64,000 nt of DNA, taken from positions 30,001 through 94,000 of the forward strand of contig JAXRKP010000367.1 in assembly GCA_037039925.1 (NCBI GenBank), read 5' to 3'. The stretch's first letter is position 1. Every line of letters begins with the position of its first letter. Below, one piece after another: positions 14,913 through 24,541 of this stretch. This stretch comes from Doris montereyensis (taxonomy: Eukaryota > Mollusca > Gastropoda > Nudibranchia > Dorididae). The translations under genes were made by a program, and so were the position numbers. The notes beneath the pieces are model-generated. The model was not told the DNA's origin and did no database searches. It was given only the letters and a program-made list of their open reading frames with translations.

Positions 14913-16842
14913 GAGAGAGAGAGACACACACACACACACACACACAGATACAGAGGAGAGAGACACAAACAGATGCAGAGAGAGAGGGGGGGGGGGGGGG
15001 ACAAAATCCATGATGACGGCCGTTTCCATGGCAATCGTTAGCATCAGACAAAAAAACCTAGATATTTCAACCCAGCACACCATGTCCATTACACCTGTAT
15101 ATGAGTTAAACTGATAGGAACAAAAGGTAAAATGTTCACCCCAGAACCCCCCCCCCCCCCACCTTTAAAAGACATTATTTATCAAACAATATCAATAAGA
15201 GATTGTCTAAAAAATATCTTACAAGAAACAATTTTTACGTTGGATGACACTTTAATCTTACGGTGCCTTACAAGAAACAATTTTTATGTTGAACTAACTT
15301 TAATCTTACGGTACCTTGTTCACAGGTCAATGAAAGAAGTTTAAACAAAAAACGTTGCTGTATGGCATCTTTTCTTTAGAATGTTAGAAAAGTAACAATG
15401 TCACATTAGAGCTGAATCACAAAGAAACTAAGCAAAAACGTGTAATAAAGGATTAAAATTTACTGGCTGAGGCAACATTGCAGTCCCCATGCTAACAAGT
15501 GATATTTATAATATACAGAACATGAACTTAAAATGTCACTAGTTGAATTTAAAAAGAGTGGAATTTTATCACAGTACAAACAATAGTGGAAACTATCAAG
15601 TCACATTACAAAAAAAAGTGGAATCTCTAATCACTGTACAACATATAGTGAAATTTACTTGGAAAGATTTCTCAAATAGTGGAATCTGATCAAAGAACAA
15701 AATATAGTGAAATTTACTTAGAAAGTTATCTTAAATTTAAATAGTGGAATCTATTAGGTCCCTCATTACGTGTGTTCTCAATAGTTCACATGGACAGTAT
15801 TCAATTACTTGCATTTCATTCGATTTACCCACATCCATAACTGAGGTGATCTGGGGGGGTTTTGGTAGGATTTTTAATTTTGCCCAGACTGTAAACAGCC
15901 ATGGGATCTTTGACGTGAACAAAGCGTTGTGATCTGCACACAGGACCTCCTTTTATCGTCTTTCTCCGATGGGACTAGTGTTGATCCACCTACCTGGACC
16001 AGGGGGGAAATTTTGCTCGAAAAAACTTGAGAAAATTTTGCAACCGTTGGTGAGCTCGAACCCACTACCTTTTGTTGAGAGGTAGACGCCTTGCCGCTGG
16101 ACTACCGAGTCCCCATGCACAGCGTAAAGCCACTGCCGAAACCCAAAGTTGAAACCCAAAATACAAAACAACTGAAGAAATTCATGACCTAACATGACTG
16201 ACATGCCTACCTGAGCTAACGCACAGCTCAAAGGACTGCAAAACTTTGAAGCAATCCCACCACAAACCCCATGACTGCACTTCTCCACCATAAAGGGTCA
16301 CGCTGACCCAATCTGGGCCCGCCAATGAGATCAAAGTCAAAATCACAGCGACAGCTGCCAACACCAAGGCCAAAATCTGAAAATAAGGTAACACTTTGTT
16401 TAAAACTTATCATTCAGTACTACTCATTAGACACACACACACACACACTCTCTCTCTCTAAGAGAAACCTTAGCTAACACCACTTCAAGTGTACAATTTG
16501 GAGTTTCAAAGCAGTATTTCCTGTTCCTGACTGGAAAACTACATAAAAAGTCAATGTTTAGCCATGAATCGACACAAAAAGTTCTCCTGTAAACATTATT
16601 TAGCTTTCGCCAACAGCTTGGAATCAAAAGTATGATAAATAATATAGATCATGATGTCTGTTTTGCTATGTATCCCCCCCCCCGCCCTCTCCTCCAAAAG
16701 TTTCAATTTTCATTTTCACTTTATAAATGTTTGAAAAGACTACTGCCCCTCAGAGGTAGACCAAATAAAATAAAAACAGGAACAAAAGATGTTAAATATT
16801 TACCTTGAATGGTCGGATGCTTCGGAAGCCAGAGTTTGCCAT
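9341..16842 (-). CDS. TMEM47/PERP-like four-transmembrane protein (claudin/PMP22 superfamily), five coding exons
   Basis: Rebuilt from splice sites: exons 16804-16842, 16211-16376, 14586-14721, 12400-12453 and 9341-9543, giving about 195 residues. Members of this family are small plasma-membrane proteins at cell-cell junctions. The protein starts MANSGFRSIRPFK. TM1 (ILALVLAAVAVILTLISLAG) is followed by a first extracellular loop with the superfamily W...GLW..C...C signature (GPDWVS, GLWWDCFKVLQSFELC). TM2 is ACVAMVFFALIANVV, then RLAYIISGVGCIVS and LCLVISLIIYPVKF (TM3), then DWTYGLAWAAVCFLI (TM4). YP-K-F after TM3 and the WxYGLAW motif are typical of TMEM47/PERP rather than classical claudins. 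Exon phases agree (0, 1, 1, 0), but exons 3, 4 and 5 each need one small frame correction. These may be assembly indels, or the gene may be decayed. The ATG has a good context (A at -3, G at +4). Confidence 0.85.
9690..12190. repeat. 2.5-kb minisatellite in TMEM47-like intron 4
   Basis: About 45-bp units made of TTGACTGATTTACTCCATTG, ACTTCATTGATTTACTTCC and similar blocks. The left half uses TTCAACTTGACTGATT and the right half (from about 10840) TTGAACCTGACTGATT, so two related sub-families are arranged in blocks. It occupies most of the intron between exons 4 and 5. Confidence 0.95.
12400..12453 (-). CDS. TMEM47-like exon 4 (TM3)
   Basis: A 54-bp exon with acceptor TTGGTCTGCAG and donor GATGAG|GTAAG. 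The first frame gives LCLVISLIIYPV. One base later the frame KFTDE joins exon 5. The A left from exon 3 plus TT completes an Ile codon. One extra base (a C in the CCGTCC region) explains the frame break. Confidence 0.78.
12454..13230. other. TMEM47-like intron 3, upstream part
   Basis: Mostly unassigned. TTAACCCTTTCCTGCC at about 13096 resembles a piggyBac-type TTAA-CCC terminus, but I find no partner end. Confidence 0.4.
13231..14380. mobile_element. TTAA-flanked non-autonomous DNA element, copy A
   Basis: Preceded by TTAA (13227-13230), then TGGGCGGGATCCTGAGAAAG. The left half is homologous to 28677-29200 (GGTTTTATGATGTTTCAAAG and ATCCTACTCTTTTC in both). The right half, reverse-complemented, matches 29688-30230 (TCTCTTCAAACTAAA versus TTTAGTTTGAAGA). 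No ORF is preserved. It lies in intron 3 of the TMEM47-like gene. The right boundary is uncertain. Confidence 0.6.
14586..14721 (-). CDS. TMEM47-like exon 3 (TM2 and start of TM3)
   Basis: Acceptor CTTTAACTTTCAG, donor TCAA|GTACGT. The first frame gives DWLKACVAMVFFALIANVV. The second frame gives KLRLAYIISGVGCIVS and ends in phase 1, which joins exon 4. The 136-bp length is one over the phase expectation, so one inserted base is implied near the GGGGCCTTTG region. Confidence 0.8.
14820..14998. repeat. Compound GA / CAGA / CA microsatellite with G-run
   Basis: (GA)n from 14821, then CAGACAGA, GA, (CA)n, GA and a G12 run. Overlapping RERE, LSLS and similar ORFs in every frame are artefacts. 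Confidence 0.97.
15000..15164. mobile_element. Fragment of TTAA-flanked element (right end)
   Basis: Matches the right end of the copy at 28677-29683: both carry AAATCCA.GATG.C, CCATGTCCATTACACCTGTA-like and GTTCACCCCAGAACCC-like blocks. It ends in a C-run and ACC, next to TTTAAAA, which contains TTAA at 15165-15168. Confidence 0.6.
15170..15769. other. TMEM47-like intron 2, unassigned part
   Basis: AT-rich. It contains short imperfect repeats: TTACAAGAAACAATTTTTA twice (about 15219 and 15268) and TAGTGGAATCT/ATAGTGAAATTTACTT several times between 15560 and 15750. Confidence 0.45.
15770..16118 (-). mobile_element. tRNA-derived SINE, family 1
   Basis: The head is at the right, read on the minus strand: GGGGACTCGGTAGTCCAGCG, then a box B-like GGGTTCGAGCTC. 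The body carries the family blocks (GGTCCAGGTAGGTGGATC, ATCGGAGAAAGACG, GATCCCATGGCTGTTTACAG). The tail side is TGGATGTGGGTAAATCGAAT. Copies also lie at 17040-17360 and 49875-50190. Confidence 0.85.
16211..16376 (-). CDS. TMEM47-like exon 2 (TM1 and first extracellular loop)
   Basis: Acceptor TTACCTTATTTTCAG, donor GCTCAG|GTAGGC. An uninterrupted 55-codon frame encodes TM1 and the GLW..C...C loop signature, ending LCVSS in phase 1. Confidence 0.9.
16804..16842 (-). CDS. TMEM47-like exon 1 (start codon)
   Basis: ATG at 16840-16842 (reverse strand) followed by ANSGFRSIRPFK and the donor AAG|GTAAAT, 13 codons in phase 0. The context TTCAAGATGG is favourable. No upstream exon is needed for the coding sequence. 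Confidence 0.82.
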
Positions 16843-17039
16843 CTTGAACTTTCTGAAATCTTTTTTTTTTTTTTAAAACAATTAAAAAACAAAGACACAG
16901 TTAGATCATAAAACCAGACAAAAAGAAAAAAAGAGATAGTCTAGAGGGGAGGGAGGGGTGGAAAGGTGTTCGACCTTCAGTGATTGTGATAGATCTTACA
17001 AAAGGTGTTGCTATTAATATTATTATTATAACAAAATCT
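16843..17039. other. 5' flank of the TMEM47-like gene
   Basis: Contains a T-run just upstream of the start codon and an ATT-rich tract. No clear promoter motif. Confidence 0.3.
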
Positions 17040-17360
17040 AAGCTTGATTTGATTTGATTTACCCACATCCACAATCTCTGGGTTTTTGTAGGATTTTTTT
17101 TATTTTGCCCACACTGCCCTGTAAACAGCCAAGGGATCTTTAACTTTAACGTGCACAGTGTTGTGATCTGCCACGGGATCTCCTTTTTATCGTTCGTCTC
17201 CGATGGGACTAAGTGTCGATCCACCTACCTGGACCAGAAGGGGGTGGGTTTTGCTATAAAAAAAATCCAAAAAAAAATTGTCAACTGACGGCGGAGTTTG
17301 AACCCACTACCTTTTGGTTGAGAGGTCGACACCTTGCCTCTAGACTACCGAGTCCCCCAG
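17040..17360 (-). mobile_element. tRNA-derived SINE, family 1
   Basis: Minus-strand copy. Its head at the right reads GGGGGACTCGGTAGTCTAGA with the box B-like GGGTTCAAACTC. The body matches the 15770-16118 copy. The left end is the ATTTGATTTGATT pentamer tail. Confidence 0.88.
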
Positions 17361-18924
17361 AAATCTATGCAGTTTTAGGCAAATTATAAAATATATATGC
17401 AAATTAGAAATAACTCTACGGAGTTTGGCTACTTTCTTTCTTTCTTTCTTATCAGTTTCTATTCTACCTTTCGGTGTATGGGCTTCAAGCCGGTTATATT
17501 ATATGTATTTTTCTCTGAATCTGTTTGTTTTTGGATAAGCAGGGGATTAGCCCACTGTACCCTAGGTAGATGGTAGCGCTGCCACCTTAAGGCCCCCTAC
17601 CAGACCTTGTTATTTTCTTTCAGGGTTAACTCCTTAGTCTTTGGTCAGTCAAGATCTGCCTGCAAGGCAGCAGGAGACTCGTGGAGGGCGGGATCATCTA
17701 CTCCCCATACAGGTGCCTACCTGTCCACTGCCCGGAGTTTGGCTACACATCTAGAAATAACATAAGGATACGAAAGTCAGCTCCTCTTGGTTTAAAAGTT
17801 TGCCTCAGCCCTATATGTCACAAGGACCATTGTCAGTGAGATTTGAACTGCTCGTGTTCAAATCATCAGTCCAATAAGCAACCATTCAAAAATAGATTCT
17901 CTGTTTCTTTTCCCCCACAAAAAACAGAGTCCCAACATTTTATCTTAAATTTCTTGGATAGAATAGTACCGTTCAGCGAAAATCATTCTAAGTAGGCGGC
18001 GTTCCGATTAAGCGGCATCTATGAATTGAACGACCATATAAATAACATACATAATAACATACATATATGTCCATGATTACGATAATTGGTACAGGTATGT
18101 TTATTTCTATTGTTCTACATTATGCAGGTATTACTGGCGGTTGAACATCCATTTTATGCTTGGTGTGTTCCACCCTAAAAACAAAATCAAAATGTTTGAC
18201 AAGAGAAAAGGTACACACTTATGTCATCATTTATTTACCAATTATGTCTAGCACCTGTAACCACTGGGCATTTTACATCCCTATTGTTGCACAATGGCTT
18301 TCCACAGGTCTACAAGTCGTAAGCAAAATGACCAAATCAATTGTATTGTTACCGTTATTCTCACACCTCCTCACCCGATGCATGTCAGGTTGGTGAAAGT
18401 AAGAGACTGACTGAACAGAGGTGGGGGAACGGGACGGAGCTTGAGTGATGAACTTTACTAAACTGCCGCGTCTCACTTATATATATGATATGCCTATGCA
18501 ATATATGCTATTCGTGTCGTCTTGTCAATGGTCCAGTCAGGTGATCATGTTCAATGTATGCACCCTCCATCTAAATCCAACACCTCACCAGCCATTCATC
18601 GTCATTGATCACCTGACGTGATAGACTTACCTAGTTGTCTTATTCACATGTCTATGCAATATAGCTACACCTGCCATTCAAATATATCAAGTGTGGCCAT
18701 AGTATACAGTGTATAATGATCGCACACTCCATCTAAATGTAACAATTGATAAGTGTTGAGGTTTTACATCCCAGCCACCTTCACATTAGAATCTTTGTTT
18801 CAATTTGAGTCTATGACCATTTTCCCCATTTCAAATAAGCGGCAAACATTCCAATCATTCAGGAACTTAAACAAACATTAGACTTTTTAACTCCAATAGA
18901 GTCAAATCGGTATTTTTATATATA
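17361..18924. other. Gene-free stretch with local repeats
   Basis: No coding exon seen. 17400-17760 carries C-rich text (AGCCCACTGTACCCTAGGTA, CCTTAAGGCCCCCTACC) that looks like an interspersed repeat I cannot name. 18488-18745 holds a 12-bp inverted repeat and a direct duplication, described in the findings. Confidence 0.4.
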
Positions 18925-19320
18925 TGGATGTGAGACCTGGAGCAGAAAACTTCAGAGCTTTGTCAACATTTGCCATAGGAAGATACGACGAATTCAGTGG
19001 TCAGATAAAATCCAAAATGAAACACTCTGGGGAAAAACAGCGCAGAAACCAATAGCAGAAGAGGTAGGACAGCGGGGATGGAGATGGATAGGACACACCC
19101 TCAGTAAAAACTCATAGAAGTACTACAAGACATGCCCTTCAGTGGAATCCATAGGGACAGAGGGTTAGGGGAAGGCCACCATTAACCGGGAGAAGACCAG
19201 TGGAAGATGACTTGAGGGAGAGGGTCTTTTGTGGAGGGACCTATCAAGAGTTGCCCAAGATAGAAATAGGTGAAAGTCTGTAGTTCATGGCCTAAACCCT
19301 GGTATAGGGTGAAAAGGTAA
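18925..19320 (+). mobile_element. Non-LTR retrotransposon 3' fragment (RT C-terminal region)
   Basis: The plus-strand translation gives CETWSRKLQSFVNICHRK, then NETLWGKTAQKPIAEE and RGWRWIGHTLSK, then, after stops and frame changes, VAQDRNR and VVHGLNPG. This is the conserved C-terminal tail of many animal LINE ORF2 proteins. It ends in a GATAATGATAATGAT-like simple tail near 19316-19330. The fragment is inactive. Confidence 0.85.
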
Positions 19321-19330
19321 TGATAATGAT

Positions 19331-20462
19331 TCCAATCAAACAGTACAATTTTCATAGAAAGAATTTTGTACCAGACGAATCATTCCAAAAGAAGCAGCTG
19401 TTCCAAATAAACAGCGTTCCAATTACCGGTTTCGACTGTACACTTAAATCTTGTTATACCGCCAACTGTTATGCCAGTGATACCTTGGCATTATATAACA
19501 AAAACGTCCTTTTACAGTATTACAATGAGGGAGATTTGACTAACCAAGTACCAAAAAAAGATATTGTAGTATTATATAGTACATATAGTAGGATTGCCAG
19601 GTCCTAAAAATAGTATATATATGTAATCTAGAAAAAAACATTATATCCCTAACTCAAAATGGATTAGTCTAGGTTATGACATTGTTGTGAACCATAATTC
19701 TCACCACTCAATTGGACCCAATAATGGCCATGCTTACCCTGCCATGCTATTGTCAGGATGACGTGATCTGGGCCTCTATATATATGCCAATGTCACTCTT
19801 CATTTGGCTGACCTAGGCTTAAGCAGTGGACGATAAACATCGTCTCAAACCTTCAACACTCTCATTTATAAAGAAGTTCAAGCTTTGTATTCACTAGTGT
19901 CAGAGTCATTTCTGCAAGTTTAAGAGTACTAAGACACACATGGCAGTGGCGCTTGTGTGTGTGTGTGTGGTATGTGTTTAACTCTGTGATTTGTGATCAA
20001 ACCAAACTAAATTCTATTTCTACCCACTTTTGGGAAAAGGGTGGCGATGCACAGTGGCGGTATGACAAGTTGTATAATTTTACAATAGTTATCAAGAAAC
20101 ATAAATACCAAATCATTGGCGAATGGTGGTATAACGAAGTATTTCATTGGTTTTGTTTAATGTAAGATTCGTACCAAGGTGAAAAACTGGCAATCGATTT
20201 ATTAAGCAAGCATGGCGGTATTTATATTTTTATAAAGGTTTTAATTTTAATGTCCTACAATTGACAATGGCCATTTTTACATGCAGTAAGGTACGTTTAC
20301 ACTGTCTTGACAGTTATTGTTTTCCTTCTACTTGATTTTAAAAACAAATATTGATTATCTCCCTCAATGTAATTGTATTTTTATTGTAATACAATGTACT
20401 GAGGCCAAGTTACCACTCCTGGCACAACAGGTTGTGAGTTGGTGGTACGAGGAGGTTTGAGG
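19331..20462. other. Spacer upstream of LTR retrotransposon
   Basis: AT-rich with a short GT run (about 19955-19968). No supported gene. Confidence 0.4.
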
Positions 20463-20685
20463 TGTAGCAACATGAGTTACATCCTTGTTGACCTTTTGGA
20501 ACTGCTAGGACTGACTTGAACTAGTGACGGAAGTTGACACAAAACGGCACTGCTACTGAATGACAAGATTAACGTACACGACCTCAATCTCTTCATGATA
20601 ACCATGATATTCCATGTTATTGTTTATCGTCATTAAATTTACATGTAAGAATATTATCGTTCTACGTGACTTATTTGATGCTAAA
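20463..20685 (+). repeat. 5' LTR of CsRn1-type element
   Basis: 223 bp, beginning TGTAGCAACATGAG and ending GATGCTAAA. It matches the 3' LTR except for one A/G substitution, a missing C and a missing 3-nt AAC. Confidence 0.95.
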
Positions 20686-20686
20686 T

Positions 20687-20698
20687 TGGTGACCCCGA
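20687..20698 (+). promoter_or_regulatory. Primer-binding site, tRNA-Trp type
   Basis: TGGTGACCCCGA sits two bases after the LTR. All 12 bases are complementary to the conserved 3' end of animal tRNA-Trp, and the match then decays. Confidence 0.85.
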
Positions 20699-20901
20699 TT
20701 CTGAACTCGTCAGTTTAAAAATCTAGATCTAGATCTACCCTTGGCCCCACGGTAGATCTACCTCTCTCTACTCTCTGCTTACTTTGCACTTTATAGATCT
20801 AGATTTTAGTACTGCTACAAGATCTAGATCTAGCACACCCCACACGTCGTACAGTCAGTTAGGATCAGATCTAGATTTAGAGTTATTTTGCAACATTCAA
20901 C

Positions 20902-21342
20902 ATGTCTCAACCCCAGACCCAATCGCTACTTACTGCCCTGTTACGAAAGATCAACGCATTAAACGATGATCCTCAAACCCTCAAAAGAGCATTGTTCCTC
21001 TCCAACCTACCTGCCGATGTCCGCACCATCATTGCAGGTCAGGACTTCGATGATTTGGAAAAACTGGCAGAGGCTGCCGATCGGGTTTGGGAAGCGCGTT
21101 CTGGTACTAACATCCAGCAGATTGCACATGCTACCGACCAACCGTCTCCTGCAGGGGTGGAGTCCATTAGGTTCAGGTCCCATAACCAAAACTCTCGTCG
21201 CCCGGGAACAAACACAGCATCTCCACCAGCCCCAGTTTGTTTCTACCATACCAAATTCGGCCCACATGCACGCAATTGTCAACCTGGATGCAAGTTTGCA
21301 TCACTTCTCCAGAAGTCGGGAAACGACAAGGCCAGTCGCTAG
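20902..21342 (+). CDS. Gag (truncated), CsRn1-type
   Basis: A 146-codon frame from ATG to TAG. It starts at LLTALLRKINALNDDPQT, which corresponds to the C-terminal half of the capsid-like domain (LSNLPADVRTII follows). The usual N-terminal half is absent, and the 200-nt leader carries AGATCT-rich sequence instead. Near the C-terminus the finger CFYHTKFGPHARNCQPGC fits CX2HX9CX3C, the CsRn1 CHCC motif. Gag packages the element RNA. It overlaps pol in the -1 frame, see 21318-21324. Confidence 0.88.
   Translation: MSQPQTQSLLTALLRKINALNDDPQTLKRALFLSNLPADVRTIIAGQDFDDLEKLAEAADRVWEARSGTNIQQIAHATDQPSPAGVESIRFRSHNQNSRRPGTNTASPPAPVCFYHTKFGPHARNCQPGCKFASLLQKSGNDKASR
21318..21324 (+). promoter_or_regulatory. 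Candidate -1 ribosomal frameshift site (G GGA AAC)
   Basis: GGGAAAC is placed as X XXY YYZ relative to the gag frame (GGA-AAC are gag codons). A 6-nt spacer leads to a predicted stem, 21331-21339 with 21351-21359 (GCCAGTCGC/GCAGCTGGC, one mismatch, one wobble). The gag TAG (21340-21342) opens the loop. The loop bases GCGTG (21343-21347) could pair with CACGC (21377-21381) as a pseudoknot. Slipping back one base enters the protease frame. Confidence 0.65.
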
Positions 21343-24300
21343 GCGTGGCAGCAGCTGGCTCTCCTCACGGAAACAACACGCTTTCAGTCGAGGACCGCAA
21401 ATCTGGTGTTTCATACCTCGTCGATACAGGAGCGGAGGTGTCTGTATACCCTGCTTCTCCCCAAGATCGTCAAACACGGCACTCTTCAATACAACTCTCA
21501 GCAGCCAATGGAACATCCATTCGCACCTGGGGAACTCGTATCATGTCATTAATGTTAAGTCCTAAGAGACGATACACACATCAGTTTCACCTCGCTGACG
21601 TCACTCAGCCTATACTCGGTGCACATTTTTTCATATCTAACGGACTAGCCATTGACCTCCCGCGGACAGCGCCTTGTGTCACTTGACAACATGTCTATCC
21701 TCCTTGAAAAGTCTGAACATTCCCTTACACTCTCAGGTTTAAGTCTCCAGCCTCAGAGCGAATATTCAAACCTGCTGCAGCAGTTTCCTGAGATCCTTAG
21801 TCCACATTTTGACAACTCTACCAACAAACACGGCGTCGAACACCACATCGTCTCTAATGGCCCACCAACACATGCAAGAGCTCGACGTCTAGACCAAGAA
21901 AAACTGTCTGCTGCTAAAGCAGAGTTTTTAAAGATGGAAGAATTAGGCATTGTCCGCCGTTCAAAATCCCCATGGTCTTCACCTCTCCATGTTGTCCCTA
22001 AGCCTGATGGAAAATGGCGACCTTGTGGTGACTACAGGTGTCTGAATGCATCAACCGAAGACGACCGCTATCCTCTACCGCATATTCAAGATTTCACCAA
22101 CCATCTTGCTGGCTGTTCAATCTTTTCAAAAATCGATTTGATTAGAGGCTATCATCAGATCCCCATGGCCTCATCGTCTATAGCAAAGACAGCAATAATT
22201 ACACCTTTCGGACTCTGGGAGTTCCTCCGAATGCCTTTCGGATTGAAAAATGCTGCCCAATCTTTCCAGCGCCTCATGGATGGAATACTGCGCGACGTGA
22301 CCTTTGCTTTCGTATATCTCGACGACATTCTGGTTGCAAGTCATTCTCCACAGGAACACATTAAGCACCTTCAGGAACTTTTCACACTCCTATCTTCCAA
22401 TGGCCTGGTCATAAACAAAACCAAATGTGTTTTTGCTGCCAACGAAATCGATTTCTTGGGACATCACGCCAGTGCTAAAGGAATCACTCCTCTTCCTGAC
22501 AGGATTGCTGCCCTTCGTGACAGCCGAACCACCCAGCAACCGCACGAGCCTACAATGCTTCCTAGGCATGGTTAATTACTACCACCGTTTCCTTCCTGGA
22601 ATTGCTGCTACTCTAGCCCCGCTCCATGCTCAGGCAAGTGGCAAAGGACAAAAGATTGATTGGTCCAGCGTTTGTCAAGAAGCTTTCGACAAAACCAAAA
22701 CCCTGCTCAGTGAGGCAGTACTCTTACATCATCCTCAACCAGAGGCTCCAACTAGTCTCACCGTGGATGCATCGAACACCGCCATTGGAGCCCAACTTGA
22801 GCAACGCCAGGGTGGATCCTGGGCACCCCTTGCCTTTTTCTCCCGAAAAGCTTTCTGACGCAGAAAAGAAGTACAGCGCATTCGACCGTGAACTGTTAGC
22901 ATCTTACAGTGCAATCAAACATTTTAGACACTTTTTGGAAGGAAGACCCTTTACCCTCTTCACAGACCACAAACCTCTGACGACTGCTTTGAAAAGCCAG
23001 AATGACCGTTCTCCGCGCCAAACTAGACATTTGTCTTTCATCGCAGAATTTACTACGGACATTCAATATATCAAAGGTAAATTCAATGTGGTCGCAGACG
23101 CCCTGTCGAGGATAAACACAATACGAGAAACGCAGGGACAATCATTGGGATGAAAACATCAACTTTGACCACCTCGCCCGTGACCAAGTAACAGCAGACG
23201 AAATGGTCTCATACCGTATGGCCAAAACAACAGGCCTGACGCTCAAAGACATTGATATCGGCTAAGTCAACGCTTCTGTGCGACACATCCATGGGAGCGC
23301 CCTAGGCCAGTACTTCCCACCTCTTGGACCCGCATCGTGTTCAACAAGATTCATGGTCTTTCACACTCCGGTGTTACACCCACCCAAAAGCAATTTCACA
23401 ACGCTTCGTTTGGCATGGCATGCAACGTGACATCCGCAAATGGTGCAGGGAGTGCCCTGATTGTCAGGCCTCTAAAGTCCATCGCCATACTCGCTCCCCC
23501 ACTCACAGAACGCCTTCCCCCGTCTAATAGGTTTTGCTGCCTCCACGTAGATTTAGTTGGGCCTCTACCAGAAAGCCAAGGTATGAAATACCTATTCACA
23601 ATAATTGACCGCTTCACGAGATGGCCCGGAAGCCATCCCTCTCCCCGATGCCCTTGCTACCACCTGCGCTTCAGCTCTTCTTCACCATTGATTTCAAGAT
23701 TCGGAGTACCCGAAGACATAGTTTCTGACCGTGGGAGGCAATTCACCTCGACCCTATGGACTGAACTCAACAAACTGCTTGGCATCAAAGCAAAAACAAC
23801 CACCGCTTACCATCCACAAGCAAACGGAATGGTTGAACGCCTTCACCGCCAACTCAAAGCAGCACTAAAAGCTCGCACAACCACTCCGAATTGGTTTGAA
23901 GAACTTCCCATGGTTCTATTAGGCCTTCGTTCTTCTTGGAGAGTGGATCCTGACTGTTCACCTGCCGAACTTGTGTATGGTTCGACACTCCGCATACCAG
24001 GTGAATTCCTGAACCATGTGACACCCGTAATTCCGAACCAGATATACCATTCCTTAGGCAACTCCAACAAATCATGCGTTCAATTCATGCCCCTGCGCCG
24101 AAGTTCCATGGAAAACAACCCTCTCACGTACCCTCAACTTTAGCTTCAGCCGATTATGTTTACGTTCGGAAAGACTCACACAAGAACCCCCTCCAACGAC
24201 CATATGACGGTCCATTTCGTGTTGTTGAGAAGGATGATAAATACTTCACCCTCGAGATGAAAGGGCGCTTAGAGAAAACATCTCAATTGACCGCCTAAAA

Positions 24301-24483
24301 ACGGCTTACGTCACTCAGTTAACCACTTGCGAAAACAACGTGCTAGCTGACCGCCCTGATCAATTCTCAACTCCAAAGCCTGCGACTGTCACACCACCTT
24401 CTCATTCAAATCAACCGTCAGCAAATGACAACGTGACTTCACGCACCGGCAGAGTTCTTCGTCGCCCCTTGAGGTTCCGATGA
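21322..24483 (+). pseudogene. Pol polyprotein (protease, RT, RNase H, integrase), frame-disrupted
   Basis: Domains in order: aspartic protease (VDTGAEVSVYP, Asp at 21423); reverse transcriptase (PFGLKNAAQSFQR and FVYLDDILVAS, YLDD at 22315-22326); RNase H (LTVDASNTAIGA, then LFTDHKPLT); integrase with a zinc-binding CRECPDCQASK, DLVGPLP, DIVSDRGRQF and HPQANGMVERLH as D,D,E blocks; C-terminal PYDGPF module; stop at 24481-24483. Frame changes fall at about 21660, 22520, 22855, 23160-23330, 23395, 24075 and 24265. Each switches to another frame that continues the homology, so single-base indels rather than deletions broke it. Pol copies element RNA and integrates the cDNA. As read here, it cannot make one polyprotein. 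Confidence 0.93.
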
Positions 24484-24529
24484 TAGCAGACAGCATCCTT
24501 AATCGCTCCTACAGGAACTGTATCCCGCT

Positions 24530-24541
24530 GGGAGGGGGTTA
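24530..24541 (+). promoter_or_regulatory. Polypurine tract
   Basis: GGGAGGGGGTTA lies directly before the 3' LTR, the expected plus-strand DNA primer. Confidence 0.85.

Noticed and set aside
14729..15089. LSLSLS/RERERE ORFs here and at 40049, 46961 and 60207
   Set aside because: Artefacts of GA microsatellites.
13231..15164. One single 1.9-kb TTAA element spanning the whole interval
   Set aside because: Exon 3 of the TMEM47-like gene (14586-14721) lies inside, and the homology to copy B is split and partly inverted, so at least two pieces are involved.
24140..24541. Envelope gene downstream of integrase (would suggest a retrovirus-like element)
   Set aside because: Only about 400 bp remain. 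They encode the integrase C-terminal tail, a stop and the polypurine tract.
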